Assembly: GCA_045541455.1 (NCBI GenBank)
Contig: JAZQJA010000038.1
Coordinates: 1-46,790, forward strand
From: RGIG9041 sp045541455
GTDB taxonomy: Bacteria; Bacillota; Clostridia; Oscillospirales; QAKW01
Length of the DNA stretch: 46,790 nucleotides
Direction: 5' to 3'
Positions 17,407 to 26,736 of the stretch are shown here, piece by piece (within the stretch, counting starts at the first letter, position 1; each line of letters starts with the position of its first letter). The translations under genes were made by a program, and so were the position numbers. The notes under the pieces are model-generated. The model was not told the DNA's origin, did no database searches, and saw only the letters and a program-made list of their open reading frames with translations.

Positions 17407-17886
17407 ATGAAATTTAAAAACATTTCGCTTGTAGGGTTGTTTTGCGCGTTGCTTGCAATTGGTGCATATATCACAGTGCCGGCGCCGATACCTTTTACAA
17501 TGCAGACATTTATACTGTTTTTAATGCCGTTTGTAATTGGCATAAAAAGCAGCGTTACAGCCGTTGTTATATATTTGTCAGTCGGCTTTTTAGGATTGCC
17601 TGTATTTTCGGGTTTTCACGGCGGTGTGTCTGTGCTCTTTGGTGCAGGTGGCGGTTACCTTTTGGCGTTTGTGTTTATACCTGTTATGATGGGTGTTTTT
17701 AAAAACAAAGTGTTTGGTGCGGTGTTAGGGCTATTGGGTGTTTACACATTCGGAACATTATGGTTTTTGTTTGTTTACGGCGAAAAAAGTGTAGCGGTTG
17801 CTGTAACTGTTTGTGTGTTACCGTTTGTACTGCCCGACCTTTTAAAACTTTATCTTGCTTATAAAATATCAAAAAAAATACCTTGA
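17407..17886 (+). CDS. bioY: Biotin transporter BioY (ECF substrate-binding component)
   Basis: 159-aa integral membrane protein with six predicted helices. The N-terminal pattern (ALLAIGAYITVPAP-PFTMQTFILFL) and the GLPVFSGFHGGVSVLFGAGGGYL segment are typical of BioY, the S-component that binds biotin for an energy-coupling-factor transporter. No ECF ATPase genes (ecfAA'T) are next to it, so it would use a shared module. Imported biotin would serve the biotin carrier of the decarboxylase pump at 31114-34432. Slightly shorter than many BioY proteins (~180-190 aa). Its stop codon lies within the 5' arm of the downstream terminator. Confidence 0.92.
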   Translation: MKFKNISLVGLFCALLAIGAYITVPAPIPFTMQTFILFLMPFVIGIKSSVTAVVIYLSVGFLGLPVFSGFHGGVSVLFGAGGGYLLAFVFIPVMMGVFKNKVFGAVLGLLGVYTFGTLWFLFVYGEKSVAVAVTVCVLPFVLPDLLKLYLAYKISKKIP

Positions 17887-17909
17887 TTTTCATCAAGGTA
17901 TTTTTTATT
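17871..17909. terminator. Bidirectional terminator between bioY and nagA
   Basis: AAAAATACCTTGAT pairs with ATCAAGGTATTTTTT around TTTC. It includes the bioY stop codon and touches the nagA stop codon, so the two convergent genes share it. Confidence 0.88.
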
Positions 17910-19020
17910 ACAGCACCTGTTTACCGTTTATAAATACATATTTTAAGTTAAGGTCTTTATCGAGTATTAAAAAGTCTGCAAATTTACCCAAAGTTATCGA
18001 GCCGACTTTATCATAAATGCCGAGGTTTTTAGCAGGGTTTGCGCTGCACGCTTTTACAGCAGAGTCAATACCTACAATATTGCAAACCTTTTTAAAGTTA
18101 TCAAAAAGAGTTGAGGCACTGCCAGCAAGGGTACCGTTTTCAAGACGGGCACAACCGTCTTTTAAGTATACCTCAAGCCCGCCTGAGATATATTTGCCTT
18201 CGGGAAGCCCTGCACACGGGAGAGCATCACTTATAACGCAAACGCGGTTATCGCCCATTGTTTTAAATACTGTTTTAATAATGGCAGGGTGGATGTGTAT
18301 ACAATCGCAAATAAGTTCGGCAAAGCAACTATCCGATTCAAACACAGCACCGGGAACACCTGGGTCGCGGTGAGTAAAAGGTGTCATTGCGTTAAACAGG
18401 TGGGTAGCGCTTGTAGCACCTTTTTGTAAAGCGAGTTTTGCACTTTCATAGTTTGCAGAAGTATGGGCAATACTTACTGTTGTAAGTGTGCTGACATATT
18501 CGATATATTCGGGTGCATTTTCAAGTTCGGGTGCAACATCAGCCACGGCGACAATACCGTTTGATGCGTCCCACAGCATTTTAAACTCATCAATTGACGG
18601 GTTTTTAATATAATCGGGGTTTTGAGCACCGCGCTTTTCCATTGAAAAGTACGGACCTTCCATATGGATGCCAATAAGTTTGGAGCCGTGTGTCTGAGTT
18701 TTTTTAAATGTATCTGCCGCGCAAAATGCACGTTTAAGCACGTCAATAGGCAAGGTCATTGTAGTGGGGCAAAAGCCTGTTACGCCCTTGCTTGCCAAAA
18801 AGTCACTCATCTTTTCAAACTGAGAAATTTCGCCCTCTGACGCGTCGGCACCGACGCAGCCGTGAAGATGCATATCAATAAGTCCGGGAATTACAAACAT
18901 TCCTTCAGCGTTTATGCACTCACCGTTGCCGCTGTTGGCAAAAACACCGTCGTTTATATAAATATCGCGGGTTTCAAAGCGTGTGTTGTCATAAAAAACA
19001 TTACCGCCTTTAATAATCAT
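17908..19020 (-). CDS. nagA: N-acetylglucosamine-6-phosphate deacetylase
   Basis: The 370-aa amidohydrolase converts GlcNAc-6-P to glucosamine-6-P and acetate. Metal and catalytic motifs: DMHLHG (H51, H53), HMEGPYF (E121), IAHTSA, THLFNAMTPF and the catalytic Asp in ISDALPCAG. The ATG at 19020 was chosen because AGAGGTG ends six bases before it; a GTG nine bases further upstream overlaps that site. It has its own promoter, divergent from the topoisomerase genes. nagB and a PTS are not in the window. It probably handles amino sugars released by the GH20 enzyme or recycled from the cell wall. Confidence 0.94.
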   Translation of the reverse strand: MIIKGGNVFYDNTRFETRDIYINDGVFANSGNGECINAEGMFVIPGLIDMHLHGCVGADASEGEISQFEKMSDFLASKGVTGFCPTTMTLPIDVLKRAFCAADTFKKTQTHGSKLIGIHMEGPYFSMEKRGAQNPDYIKNPSIDEFKMLWDASNGIVAVADVAPELENAPEYIEYVSTLTTVSIAHTSANYESAKLALQKGATSATHLFNAMTPFTHRDPGVPGAVFESDSCFAELICDCIHIHPAIIKTVFKTMGDNRVCVISDALPCAGLPEGKYISGGLEVYLKDGCARLENGTLAGSASTLFDNFKKVCNIVGIDSAVKACSANPAKNLGIYDKVGSITLGKFADFLILDKDLNLKYVFINGKQVL

Positions 19021-19038
19021 TTTTATCACCTCTTAAAA

Positions 19039-19067
19039 ATAATATCATACTTGCAACCAAATTTCAA
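19039..19067 (-). promoter_or_regulatory. nagA promoter
   Basis: On the minus strand, TTGAAA (19067-19062), a 17-bp spacer and TATTAT (19044-19039), about 19 bp upstream of the start codon. Confidence 0.65.
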
Positions 19068-19083
19068 CACAGTGCGTGTTTGA

Positions 19084-19112
19084 TTGACATACTGCAAAAA
19101 ATGCGGTATAAT
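19084..19112 (+). promoter_or_regulatory. Promoter of the topoisomerase - flippase operon
   Basis: TTGACA (19084-19089), a 17-bp spacer and TATAAT (19107-19112): a perfect consensus promoter, so strong expression is expected. Confidence 0.85.
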
Positions 19113-19148
19113 ATTAAGAATAATATAATGAAGGAATAGGCTTTTTAA

Positions 19149-21134
19149 ATGGCTAAAAGAAATGAATATACAAACGAGAGTATTACATCGCTTAAGGGTG
19201 CCGACCGTGTAAGAAAACGCCCCGGTGTTATTTTTGGGTCTGACGGGCTTGAGGGTTGTAAACATTCGGCTTTTGAAATACTGTCAAACTCAATTGATGA
19301 GGCACGTGAGGGGCATGGCGACAAAATTATACTCACCTCGTATAACGACCATTCTATTGAGGTTGAGGACTTTGGACGCGGCTGTCCTGTAGGCTTTAAT
19401 GAGCGCGAGGGCCGTTACAGTTGGGAACTTGTTTACTGTGAGTTGTATGCAGGCGGTAAGTATAACACCAACGACGGTGAAAACTATGAGTACTCGCTTG
19501 GCCTTAACGGTCTTGGTGCGTGTGCCACACAGTATTCGTCGGAGTATATGGATGTTACCGTTTACCGCGATAAAAAGAAATATTCTTTACACTTTGAAAA
19601 GGGAAATAACGTCGGCGGTCTTTTGGAAGAGGAAACCACCCGCCGTAAGACCGGTACAATCACACGTTGGAAGCCCGACATTGAGGTGTTTACCGATATT
19701 GCAATCGAGCGGGAGTATTTTGAAGATATACTTAAAAAGCAGGCCATTGTAAATGCGGGCATCACCTTTGTTTTTAAATGCGAAACCGAAAACGGTTTTG
19801 AAACTGTAGAATACTGTTACCAAAACGGTATAAGCGATTATATTGCTGAACTTGTCGGTGACAAGGCACTGTCATCACCTGTAAGTTGGGGTGACGAGTG
19901 CCGCGGCCGTGACCGTGCGGATAAGCCTGAGTATAAAGTAAAACTTTCTTGTGCGTTTGCTTTTTCAAATACGGTAAACCTTATAGAGTATTATCACAAC
20001 TCAAGCTTTTTAGAGCACGGCGGTGCGCCCGACAAAGCGTTGAAAAGTGCGTTTGTTGCAGAATTTGATGCTTATTTAAAGCAAGAGGGCAAATACAACA
20101 AAAACGAATCGAAAATAACATTTCAGGATATTGCCGACTGTCTTGTTTTTGTATCTAACTGTTTTTCAACACAGACAAGTTATGAAAACCAGACAAAAAA
20201 GAGCATTACAAACAAGTTTATACAAGAGTGCACTACCGACTTTTTGCGCAGAAATTTAAAGGTTTATCTTATTGAAAACAAACTTGATGCGCAAAAAATT
20301 GCAACTCAGATACTTATAAACAAGCGCGCACGCGAAAAGAGTGAGCGTGAGCGCATTAATATCAAAAAAACCCTGTCGGGCTCGATTGATATGATAAACC
20401 GCATACAAAAATTTGTTGACTGTGAGACAAAAGACGTTACAAAACGCGAATTGTATATAGTTGAGGGTGACTCGGCTCTCGGTTCGTGTAAACAGGGCAG
20501 GGATTCGTTTTTCCAGGCGATAATGCCGGTACGCGGTAAAATTTTGAATTGTCTTAAGGCAGAATATGACAAGATATTTAAAAATGATATAATTGTCGAT
20601 CTTTTAAAAATTCTCGGCTGCGGTGTTGAGATTAAAAACAAAAACACTAAAGATTTACAAAACTTTGATATAAACAACCTGCGCTGGAACAAGGTTATAA
20701 TCTGTACCGATGCCGATGTTGACGGTTTTCAGATACGCACACTAATTTTGACCATGCTGTATCGTTTAACACCCACTTTAATTGAGCAAGGATATGTGTA
20801 TATTGCAGAGTCACCGCTTTTTGAAATTACGGTGCAAGGCTCTGACACACCGCTTTTTGCCTACACAGATGCGCAAAAAGACGAAATTGTGGCAGCTGCA
20901 GGGACTAAAAAGTGTACTGTTATGCGTTCAAAAGGTCTTGGCGAAAACGAGCCCGAAATGATGTGGCAGACAACAATGAGCCCCGAAACGCGCCGTCTTA
21001 TCCGCGTAACACCCGACGATGCCGAGGCGACTGCAAATATGTTTGACATACTGCTTGGCGATAATTTGCAGGGCAGAAAAGATTTTATTTCGGAAAACGG
21101 CTATAAATATCTCGACGATGTCGATTTATCTTAG
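19149..21134 (+). CDS. Type II topoisomerase ATPase subunit (ParE/GyrB-like)
   Basis: 661 aa. The GHKL ATPase domain opens with VRKRPGVIFGSDGLEGCKHSAFEILSNSIDEA (the E-x-x-x-N-S-x-D ATP/Mg box) and DFGRGCPVG, then a transducer domain. The TOPRIM region has EGDSALG (E439, D441) and TDADVDG (D521, D523, D525), the Mg-binding acidic residues. Length matches ParE rather than proteobacterial GyrB. It is a divergent form that I think is an additional topoisomerase found in many Clostridia besides gyrase; whether it is the cell's only Topo IV cannot be told here. It pairs with the subunit A gene 8 bp downstream and has a consensus promoter. Confidence 0.88.
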   Translation: MAKRNEYTNESITSLKGADRVRKRPGVIFGSDGLEGCKHSAFEILSNSIDEAREGHGDKIILTSYNDHSIEVEDFGRGCPVGFNEREGRYSWELVYCELYAGGKYNTNDGENYEYSLGLNGLGACATQYSSEYMDVTVYRDKKKYSLHFEKGNNVGGLLEEETTRRKTGTITRWKPDIEVFTDIAIEREYFEDILKKQAIVNAGITFVFKCETENGFETVEYCYQNGISDYIAELVGDKALSSPVSWGDECRGRDRADKPEYKVKLSCAFAFSNTVNLIEYYHNSSFLEHGGAPDKALKSAFVAEFDAYLKQEGKYNKNESKITFQDIADCLVFVSNCFSTQTSYENQTKKSITNKFIQECTTDFLRRNLKVYLIENKLDAQKIATQILINKRAREKSERERINIKKTLSGSIDMINRIQKFVDCETKDVTKRELYIVEGDSALGSCKQGRDSFFQAIMPVRGKILNCLKAEYDKIFKNDIIVDLLKILGCGVEIKNKNTKDLQNFDINNLRWNKVIICTDADVDGFQIRTLILTMLYRLTPTLIEQGYVYIAESPLFEITVQGSDTPLFAYTDAQKDEIVAAAGTKKCTVMRSKGLGENEPEMMWQTTMSPETRRLIRVTPDDAEATANMFDILLGDNLQGRKDFISENGYKYLDDVDLS

Positions 21135-21142
21135 GAGTAAAA

Positions 21143-23353
21143 ATGGCTAAAAAGAAAAAAGCAATTCAAAGAGAATATAACGAGTGCGAACCGATTTTGC
21201 GCGGTATCACTCAAACGCTTGAAACAAACTATATGCCTTATGCGATGAGCGTTATTATGTCGCGTGCGATACCTGAAATTGACGGGCTTAAACCTGCACA
21301 CCGTAAACTTTTGTATACAATGTACGGTATGGGGCTGCTTCGCGGAAGGCAAAAATCGGCAAACATTGTCGGCGCTACAATGAAACTTAACCCGCACGGT
21401 GACGGTGCAATTTACGAAACGATGGTGCGTCTTACCCGCGGGTATGAGGCAATGCCACATCCGTTTGTAAACTCAAAGGGTAACTTTGGTAAATACTATT
21501 CAAGAGATATGGCGTATGCCGCTTCGCGTTATACCGAGGCAGGCCTTGCACCTATATGTCACGAACTGTTTGACGACATTGATAAAGATACAGTCGATTT
21601 TATACCTAACTACGATAATTCGACAACAGAGCCCACGCTATTTCCCGTGACTTTTCCAACCATTCTTACAACGCCCAATCAGGGTATTGCGGTTGGTATG
21701 GCATCTAATATATGTTCGTTTAATCTGGGTGAGGTGTGTGACACCGTTATTGAGTATATTTCAAACAAAGACCACGATTTTAAACTTACAATGCCTGCGC
21801 CTGATTTTTCGACGGGAGGACAGATACTTGTTAATAAGTCTGCAATTGACGATGTATATAATACCGGCCGCGGCAGTATCCGTATCCGTGCAAAGTACAC
21901 CGTTGATGCATCAGGCAGTATTATAATCACCGAAATTCCGTACACCACGACAATTGAGGCGATTATTGATAAAATAATTGAACTTGTAAAATCAAATAAA
22001 CTAAAAGAAATTTCAGATGTTAAGGATATGTCCGACCTGTCAGGCCTTAAAATCCGCATTGAACTTAAACGCGGAACTGATGCCGACAAGACAATGGCAA
22101 AATTGTTTAAGGCAACACCGCTTGAAGACACTTTTGGCGCTAACTTTAACATTCTTATTGCAGGTATGCCTCGCGTTATGGGTGTAAAAGAAATTGTTGA
22201 TGAGTGGCTTGCGTTTCGTACAGAATGTATAAAACGTCGCACTTATTACTCTCTGAATAAAACCAAAGAGAAATTACACCTGTTACAAGGCTTAAAACTG
22301 ATACTTTTGGATATTGATAAAGCAATAAAAATTGTCAGAGAGACAGAGCACGATGATGAGGTTGTACCAAACCTTATGATTGGGTTTGGCGTTGATGAAA
22401 CTCAGGCAGAGTATATTGCCAATATAAAACTGCGGCATTTAAACCGCGAGTATATTTTAAAGCGTTTGCAGGATGTTGACGATTTGCAAAAGCAAATTGA
22501 CGAACTTGAGTCTGTGCTCAGTTCAAAGTCAAAGCAAAACCGAATTATTATAAACGATTTAAAGCGGGTTAAAAAGCAGTATCCTAGTGAGCGCAAAAGC
22601 GAACTTGTGTATGATGACACCGATGATGTTGTAGAAATTGACACGCATATTGAAGATTATGCCGTTACTGTATTTTTGTCAAAAGAGGGATATTTTAAAA
22701 AGATCACACCTCAGTCGCTTAGAATGAACGACGTACAGAAGTTTAAAGACGGCGATGAGTTAAATGAAAAGTTTGAGTGTTCAAATACGCAAGAACTGTT
22801 ATTTTTTACAACAAAACAGAATGTATATAAATGCCGTGTATGCGATTTTGATGACACTAAAGCAAGTGCGCTTGGTGACTATTTGCCTTCAAAACTCGGT
22901 ATGGAGCAGGGTGAGGCAGTAGTAGGCATGGCGGTAACTACAGATTATAGCGGTTATATGCTGTTCTTTTTTGAAAACGGCAGGGCTGCAAAGGTTCCGC
23001 TTGCCGCGTATAAAACGCTTACTAACCGGCGCAGGCTTATAAACGCATACTGCGAAAAGTTTACGCTGTGCAAAATGTTTTATGTTGCAGCAGAGAAAGA
23101 TTTTGTTTTATTTGCTTCAAACGGAAAAACAGTTATTATAAATTCAGCACTGATACCTGAAAAGAGCACTAAAAATACACAGGGTGTCATTGTGTTTACA
23201 CAAAAGGCAAAAAATACTGTAACAGATGTTACGAGCGTTGAAAATTCGAATATTTTAAAAACCGATTATTACCGCACAAAATCAATTCCTGCGGTTGGTC
23301 ATTTTTTAAGAGATCAGGATTTAGCAGAAAAAAACCAGATTAATATGTTTTAG
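21143..23353 (+). CDS. Type II topoisomerase DNA-cleaving subunit (ParC/GyrA-like)
   Basis: 736 aa, the partner of the preceding ATPase subunit. The breakage-reunion domain begins at LETNYMPYAMSVIMSRAIPEIDGLKPAHRK, and the active-site Tyr lies in AASRYTE (Y130). A coiled-coil segment spans ~440-480 (LQKQIDELESVL). The C-terminal ~200 residues have beta-strand repeats that could form a short pinwheel, but no GyrA-box (QRRGGKG) is visible, which argues against true gyrase supercoiling activity. The start is 8 bp after the preceding stop with GGAG overlapping the gene junction. A flippase gene follows after 16 bp. Confidence 0.88.
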   Translation: MAKKKKAIQREYNECEPILRGITQTLETNYMPYAMSVIMSRAIPEIDGLKPAHRKLLYTMYGMGLLRGRQKSANIVGATMKLNPHGDGAIYETMVRLTRGYEAMPHPFVNSKGNFGKYYSRDMAYAASRYTEAGLAPICHELFDDIDKDTVDFIPNYDNSTTEPTLFPVTFPTILTTPNQGIAVGMASNICSFNLGEVCDTVIEYISNKDHDFKLTMPAPDFSTGGQILVNKSAIDDVYNTGRGSIRIRAKYTVDASGSIIITEIPYTTTIEAIIDKIIELVKSNKLKEISDVKDMSDLSGLKIRIELKRGTDADKTMAKLFKATPLEDTFGANFNILIAGMPRVMGVKEIVDEWLAFRTECIKRRTYYSLNKTKEKLHLLQGLKLILLDIDKAIKIVRETEHDDEVVPNLMIGFGVDETQAEYIANIKLRHLNREYILKRLQDVDDLQKQIDELESVLSSKSKQNRIIINDLKRVKKQYPSERKSELVYDDTDDVVEIDTHIEDYAVTVFLSKEGYFKKITPQSLRMNDVQKFKDGDELNEKFECSNTQELLFFTTKQNVYKCRVCDFDDTKASALGDYLPSKLGMEQGEAVVGMAVTTDYSGYMLFFFENGRAAKVPLAAYKTLTNRRRLINAYCEKFTLCKMFYVAAEKDFVLFASNGKTVIINSALIPEKSTKNTQGVIVFTQKAKNTVTDVTSVENSNILKTDYYRTKSIPAVGHFLRDQDLAEKNQINMF

Positions 23354-23369
23354 GAGATTAGACAAAACG

Positions 23370-24839
23370 ATGCAAAAGGCGTCTGTTTTTACAAATTATC
23401 TGTATAGTCTGAGTTATCAGTTATTGTTGCTTGTGGTACCGCTTGTCACAATGCCGTATCTTGCAAGCACGATAGGTATTACAAATCAGGGCACTTTCGA
23501 GGTAGGTTTTTCGGTAGTCAGCATTTTTGTACTGCTTGGCTGTATCGGACTTAACGTATACGGACAGCGTGAAATTGCCTATTACAAGGATGATGCAAAA
23601 AAATGTAACAGCGTGTTTTGGGAAATTGAACTCATACGCGTTATTACGCTGTCTGTAGCCCTTGCTATATATTTTATTTTCGCGGTGGTAAACATTAACG
23701 TTTACCAAATGGTAAGTATTAAAGAAAAATTATATTTTTTACTGTTTGCGCTTGAAATTCTGGCATCTATGCTGGATATAAGTTGGTACTATCAAGGTAT
23801 TGAAAACTTTAAGTTACAAACTGTGCGCAATTTTCTGGTTAAACTTATAAATCTTGCGCTTATTTTAATTTTTGTTAAAGACGAAAATGATTTAGGGCTG
23901 TATATTTTTATTTACTGCTCAATGAATGTTGTGGGAAACGCAACGCTGTGGCTTGACAAGGTAAAGCACGGCGGGTTTGTTAAACCGCGAAAAAAATGTT
24001 TTAAACCGCACATAACAAAATCATTGCTGATGTTTTTACCTCAGGTCGCAACTACTGTGTATGTCTATGTTGACAAGGTTATGCTTGGCGTACTTGTTGC
24101 AGACGGCAACTTTCAGGTGGGAATTTACGGCAACGCCGAAAAAATTGTAAAGGTTGCGCTTACCGTTGTAACATCGCTGGGGCTTGTAATGCTGTCGCGT
24201 GTTGCAAATACTTATAAACAAAACGACAAACAAAAAACAAACGCATATATACGCGAGTCGTTTAATTTGTATATCTTTCTTGCCGTGCCGATTATGTTTG
24301 GAATTATGGCAATTGCCGACACTTTTGTCATCCGCTTTTTCGGAGGCGCTGATGGGTTTGAGCAAATAACTCCGGTTATGGTGCTTTTGTGCCCGATAAT
24401 TTTATTTATAGGCGGAAGTAATGTGTTTGGAACACAATATCTTTTGCCTACAAACCGAATGACACCCTACACACTGTCTGTGTTTGTGGGAATGGCGGTA
24501 AATGTTGTTTTAAATCTTTGCCTTATACCTCATTTTAACGCTATGGGTGCCGCCTTTGCGACTGTTGCTGCCGAATTTGCGGTACTATTAGTGCAGATGG
24601 TAGCGGTAAGGCGGGATTTTACTGTTGTTTTATATCTTAAATGCTGGCGCAATTTTTTGGCAGGCGTTGTAATGTTTTTTGCAGTGTTTGTACTTCACAA
24701 GTTTGTAGGTGACAGTCTTGCAGCGCTTTTTGTTCAGGTGTGTTTTGGTGCTGTTATCTATTTTGTGGTGCTTTTATTGCTGGCTGACCCGTTTGTTAAG
24801 AAATATTTAAACAAATTAAAACAAAAAATGGGGATGTAA
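23370..24839 (+). CDS. Polysaccharide flippase (MOP/Wzx-like)
   Basis: The 489-aa membrane protein has about 14 predicted helices and a Wzx/MviN-like layout: N-terminal LSYQLLLLVVPLVTMPYLASTIG, a MLDISWYYQGIENFK loop typical of Wzx transporters, and a C-terminal LLPTNRMTPYTLSVFVGM segment. It probably flips undecaprenyl-linked oligosaccharide units across the membrane. AGGAG precedes the ATG. It lies at the end of the topoisomerase operon, away from any glycosyltransferase cluster, so its substrate cannot be guessed from neighbours. Confidence 0.87.
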   Translation: MQKASVFTNYLYSLSYQLLLLVVPLVTMPYLASTIGITNQGTFEVGFSVVSIFVLLGCIGLNVYGQREIAYYKDDAKKCNSVFWEIELIRVITLSVALAIYFIFAVVNINVYQMVSIKEKLYFLLFALEILASMLDISWYYQGIENFKLQTVRNFLVKLINLALILIFVKDENDLGLYIFIYCSMNVVGNATLWLDKVKHGGFVKPRKKCFKPHITKSLLMFLPQVATTVYVYVDKVMLGVLVADGNFQVGIYGNAEKIVKVALTVVTSLGLVMLSRVANTYKQNDKQKTNAYIRESFNLYIFLAVPIMFGIMAIADTFVIRFFGGADGFEQITPVMVLLCPIILFIGGSNVFGTQYLLPTNRMTPYTLSVFVGMAVNVVLNLCLIPHFNAMGAAFATVAAEFAVLLVQMVAVRRDFTVVLYLKCWRNFLAGVVMFFAVFVLHKFVGDSLAALFVQVCFGAVIYFVVLLLLADPFVKKYLNKLKQKMGM

Positions 24840-24855
24840 AAATTCTCTTTATAAC

Positions 24856-24893
24856 AAAAAATTCCGATAGATAAAATCTATCGGAATTTTTAT
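24856..24893 (+). terminator. Intrinsic terminator after the flippase gene
   Basis: AAAAATTCCGATAGAT pairs with ATCTATCGGAATTTTT around AAA. Repeat copy B starts at its T-run. Confidence 0.9.
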
Positions 24894-24966
24894 TGTGATG
24901 TGAATACAACAAGGTTTCGGGGTACCCGCCCGCAATTTTAATTGCGTTTGGCGGGGCGGGTTCTCA
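24892..24966 (+). repeat. Palindromic intergenic repeat, copy B
   Basis: The element starts at the terminator T-run, then ATTGTG, ACAACAAGGTTTCGGGGTAC, and a hairpin: CCCGCC...GGCGGG outer stem, CGCAATT/AATTGCG inner stem (24925-24955). Very similar to copy C and to copy A in the other orientation. Its end touches the DegV stop codon. It sits between convergent genes. Confidence 0.82.
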
Positions 24967-25839
24967 TTCTTTATCTCTTTCAACTGCGTTAAAGTAAACT
25001 GCAACAAGACCGGGGCCGGTGTGCGAACCGATTATTGTACCGATATTTGTTATAAGCGTGTCTTTAAACCCGAATTTTTCTTTATACCGCTTTGCAAGCA
25101 TTTCGGCCTTTTCATAAGCGTCAGAATGGCTTACATACAATACGTTGTCTTTAGGGTTTATAACATGTTCTTCGATTAGCTTTTCAATTCTGTTAAAGGT
25201 GTTTTTTTCACCGCGCACTTTGTCACACACAATAAGGTGACCTTCGTAATCGAGTTTTATAATGGGGTTTATTCCAAGCATATTGCCAAGCACAGCGCTT
25301 GTTTTAGACACACGACCACCGCGATAGAGATAGGTAAGGTCTTTTGTTGTTACATATATGCCGATGTTGTGCTTTTGTGCCTCAAGAGCGGCAACGTTTT
25401 GTTCAATGTCAAGTCCGTTTTGTCTGTTCTCACTTGCCATTATGCAAAGTGCACCACCGCCAAGCGATGCCACCGACGAGTTTATTACATATATTTTAAC
25501 GTCTGGATACTTTTCCATTACTTCGTTTGCAGCATTAACAGCATTGTTATATGAACCGGAAATACCTGCGCCGAGTGAAATATACATTATAGGTTTGCCC
25601 TGTTTTGCAAGGCCTTCAAAAAAGTCACATAACTTTGAAACATTAAGTTGTGTTGTTTTGGGAACGGCACCGTTACGCATTTTGTCATAAAACTCTTTGA
25701 GCTTTTCAGGCTCGTATGCATCTTCAAAAATTTCGCCGTCGATTTCATATTCCATACGTATCGGAATTACATTATATTTCTGATAAAGCTGGGCAGTAAG
25801 GTCGCTTCCTGTATCAGTTGAAATTATGTAGTCTGTCAT
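24964..25839 (-). CDS. DegV family fatty-acid-binding protein
   Basis: 291 aa. The family signature is present: N-terminal STDTGSDL, the TTQLNVSKL segment, ISLGAGISGSYNNA around the bound fatty-acid headgroup, YRGGRVSKTSA, and IIGSHTGPGLVAVYF near the C-terminus. DegV/FakB proteins hold fatty acids for phosphorylation by FakA kinase; no fakA lies nearby. The start is preceded by GGAGG. It is a single-gene unit, converging on the flippase gene, with repeat copy B at its 3' end. Which fatty acid is bound cannot be read from the sequence. Confidence 0.92.
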   Translation of the reverse strand: MTDYIISTDTGSDLTAQLYQKYNVIPIRMEYEIDGEIFEDAYEPEKLKEFYDKMRNGAVPKTTQLNVSKLCDFFEGLAKQGKPIMYISLGAGISGSYNNAVNAANEVMEKYPDVKIYVINSSVASLGGGALCIMASENRQNGLDIEQNVAALEAQKHNIGIYVTTKDLTYLYRGGRVSKTSAVLGNMLGINPIIKLDYEGHLIVCDKVRGEKNTFNRIEKLIEEHVINPKDNVLYVSHSDAYEKAEMLAKRYKEKFGFKDTLITNIGTIIGSHTGPGLVAVYFNAVERDKE

Positions 25840-26089
25840 AATTAACCTCCAAGTGTTTTTATACCAATTATTTTACACAAATTGATATATTAAATCCACC
25901 TACTTAGCAGTTTAGTTGTTCTACCGCCAATTTTTGTAATTCCACTATCTGTAGAATTGCCGTCAAAAAGCGCTTGATTACTGACTTTTTTTATGGTATT
26001 ATAATAATGGAGTTAAAATTTTGCAATTTAAACTCTGCTTTAATAAGATGTTTTAATTTGACAGGTGTTTATATAAAAGGAGTATTCGG

Positions 26090-26710
26090 TTGGAAAATTT
26101 GAACAAAGTAATTGCTAAAAATATGCAAGAACTCAGAAAAATGGCAGGACTTACGCAGGCTGACCTTGCACAACAGTTAAATTATTCGGACAAAGCAGTG
26201 TCTAAGTGGGAGCGCGGCGAAAGTATGCCCGATGTTGCGATATTAAAACAGCTTGCCGATTTATACGGAGTAACTGTTGATTATCTTTTGACAGAAGAAC
26301 ACAGCGAAAAAATTGTAGATGATGTTAATGAAAAAATTATCAGAAAAAACAGGTTTATCATATCACTTCTTGCAACCCTTATAGTATGGCTTGTTGCAAC
26401 TATTGTATATGCAGCGCTGGGTGTTGCAATGGATTCGCTTGAAAAAATATGGCTTGCTTATGTAGTGGCGGTGCCCGTTTCTTGTATTGTGTTGCTTGTG
26501 TTTAATTCTATCTGGGGCAGAACCAAACTTAACTTTTTAATTATAACAATACTTATGTGGAGTACACTTGTAAGTTTGTACCTTATTTTAAATGTAAAAC
26601 GGCTGTGGCTAATCTTTTTAATCGGAATACCAGCACAGGTTATGATTTTTTTAAGTTCAAATCTTAAAAAGCCAAAGATAAAATCCAAAATACTAAATAA
26701 AAAGTCTTGA
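26090..26710 (+). CDS. Membrane-anchored XRE/HTH regulator
   Basis: 206 aa. Residues 1-65 form a Cro/CI helix-turn-helix (LTQADLAQQLNYSDKAVSKWERGESMPD), of the class that recognises short operators. From ~85 there are four predicted membrane segments, so this is a one-component regulator tethered to the membrane, a common Firmicutes design. The start is a TTG at 26090: AAAAGGAG lies seven bases upstream and no ATG in frame is closer. A TTGACA is present at 26058 but has no -10 at proper spacing. It stands alone, so its target may be itself or distant genes. Confidence 0.85.
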   Translation: MENLNKVIAKNMQELRKMAGLTQADLAQQLNYSDKAVSKWERGESMPDVAILKQLADLYGVTVDYLLTEEHSEKIVDDVNEKIIRKNRFIISLLATLIVWLVATIVYAALGVAMDSLEKIWLAYVVAVPVSCIVLLVFNSIWGRTKLNFLIITILMWSTLVSLYLILNVKRLWLIFLIGIPAQVMIFLSSNLKKPKIKSKILNKKS

Positions 26711-26736
26711 AAACGTTTGTTTTCAAGACTTTTTAT
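26699..26736 (+). terminator. Intrinsic terminator after the HTH regulator
   Basis: AAAAAGTCTTGAAAAC pairs with GTTTTCAAGACTTTTT around GTTT. The TGA stop of the gene is in the 5' arm. Confidence 0.9.

Noticed and set aside
21679..22242. 187-codon open frame antisense to the topoisomerase A gene
   Set aside because: Ser/Ile-rich translation with no family features; the sense frame is an intact, recognisable protein.
19149..23353. Mobile-element or phage topoisomerase
   Set aside because: Codon use and context look chromosomal and no phage genes are near.
26058..26063. TTGACA upstream of the HTH gene as a promoter
   Set aside because: No -10 at 15-19 bp; the region there is the ribosome binding site.
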